Part shown: piece after piece, positions 5,848 through 6,084 of the stretch
How the letters are laid out: the number at the start of each line of letters is the position of its first letter
Numbering within the stretch: the stretch's first letter is position 1
NCBI GenBank assembly: GCA_021796135.1
Contig: JAJYOQ010000258.1
Location: 1-6,084, forward strand
DNA: 6,084 nt
Source: Bacteroidota bacterium
GTDB taxonomy: Bacteria; Bacteroidota; Ignavibacteria; Ignavibacteriales; Ignavibacteriaceae
Direction: 5' to 3'
The notes under the pieces: generated by a model
Told to the model about the DNA's origin: nothing
Databases searched by the model: none
Seen by the model: the letters and a program-made list of their open reading frames with translations, nothing else
Made by a program: the position numbers and the translations under genes

Positions 5848-6084
5848 CAAACTAACTTTAAGGTTTACTAATGTTTTGCAAGCTTTTCTATATCGACCAA
5901 AAGAATGAGCAAGGTTATGGAAAGAGAAAAAATATTTATCTTGATGAATATAGTTTAGTAGAAAAGCATGGCTGAAATAATGGATTTAGAATAGACTTGC
6001 GAGTTGTAATTTCATAATTAGGCTCATTTGATTACTTAATAAGGAAAGGAGGTTAGAGACAAAAACACATAGGTTTCAAATAGT
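5848..6084 (+). other. AT-rich intergenic tail, no supported gene
   Basis: These 237 bases follow the receptor stop codon. The only start-to-stop frame noted is 34 codons (5871-5975, starting MFCKLFYIDQ), without a good ribosome site or recognisable similarity. A strong Shine-Dalgarno-like run, AAGGAAAGGAGG, lies at 6041-6052, but no ATG, GTG or TTG follows at a usable distance before the window ends. No GC-rich hairpin with a T-run is seen after the receptor gene, and no susD-like gene begins here. Confidence 0.6.

Noticed and set aside
5871..5975. A 34-codon frame downstream of the receptor
   Set aside because: It has no good ribosome binding site, no recognisable sequence features and a length expected by chance in AT-rich DNA.
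6041..6052. Strong Shine-Dalgarno-like AAGGAAAGGAGG as evidence of a downstream gene
   Set aside because: No start codon lies at a usable distance before the window ends, so a gene cannot be supported.

Overview
The window is AT-rich DNA (roughly 30-35% GC in the regions I counted) from a Gram-negative bacterium of the Bacteroidetes/Chlorobi/Ignavibacteria kind. This rests on a large TonB-dependent receptor with an N-terminal carboxypeptidase-regulatory-like domain, signal peptides ending in S-Q-S, and LacI-family regulators placed just upstream of exported carbohydrate-use genes. The phylum is an inference; there is no rRNA or other marker gene here.

Layout, all on the + strand: (1) positions 1-108 are the last 35 codons of a LacI-family regulator cut by the window edge. 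(2) 109-332 is an intergenic region with two stem-loops and a possible promoter. (3) 333-2156 encodes an exported glycoside hydrolase with GH42-like architecture (catalytic barrel, flavodoxin-like middle domain, small C-terminal beta domain). (4) 2157-2280 is a GC-rich, hairpin-containing non-coding stretch. (5) 2281-2700 is the C-terminal part of a second LacI-family regulator that has lost its DNA-binding half. (6) 2701-2850 is a short intergenic region. (7) 2851-5847 encodes a complete 998-residue TonB-dependent receptor. (8) 5848-6084 is an AT-rich tail without a convincing gene and without a susD-like partner.

The main observation is a mosaic. The two blocks 'regulator tail - spacer - signal peptide' are paralogous. 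The regulator tails (1-108 and 2593-2700) match at 92 of 108 bases, and the first 32 residues of the hydrolase and the receptor match at 20 positions without gaps. Immediately after that shared signal peptide, at about position 429, the hydrolase gene changes from about 27% GC to about 50-55% GC with different codon use. The GC-rich DNA continues past its stop codon to about 2280, exactly where the second regulator resumes in mid-protein. The simplest reading is that a foreign GC-rich hydrolase was placed behind a resident receptor's promoter, ribosome binding site and signal peptide, making a chimeric exported enzyme and decapitating the second regulator.

If the locus works as a unit, the hydrolase would act outside the cytoplasm on a glycan or glycoside, the receptor would import a product through the outer membrane, and the intact regulator upstream of position 1 would control one or both. 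The substrate cannot be named from the sequence.
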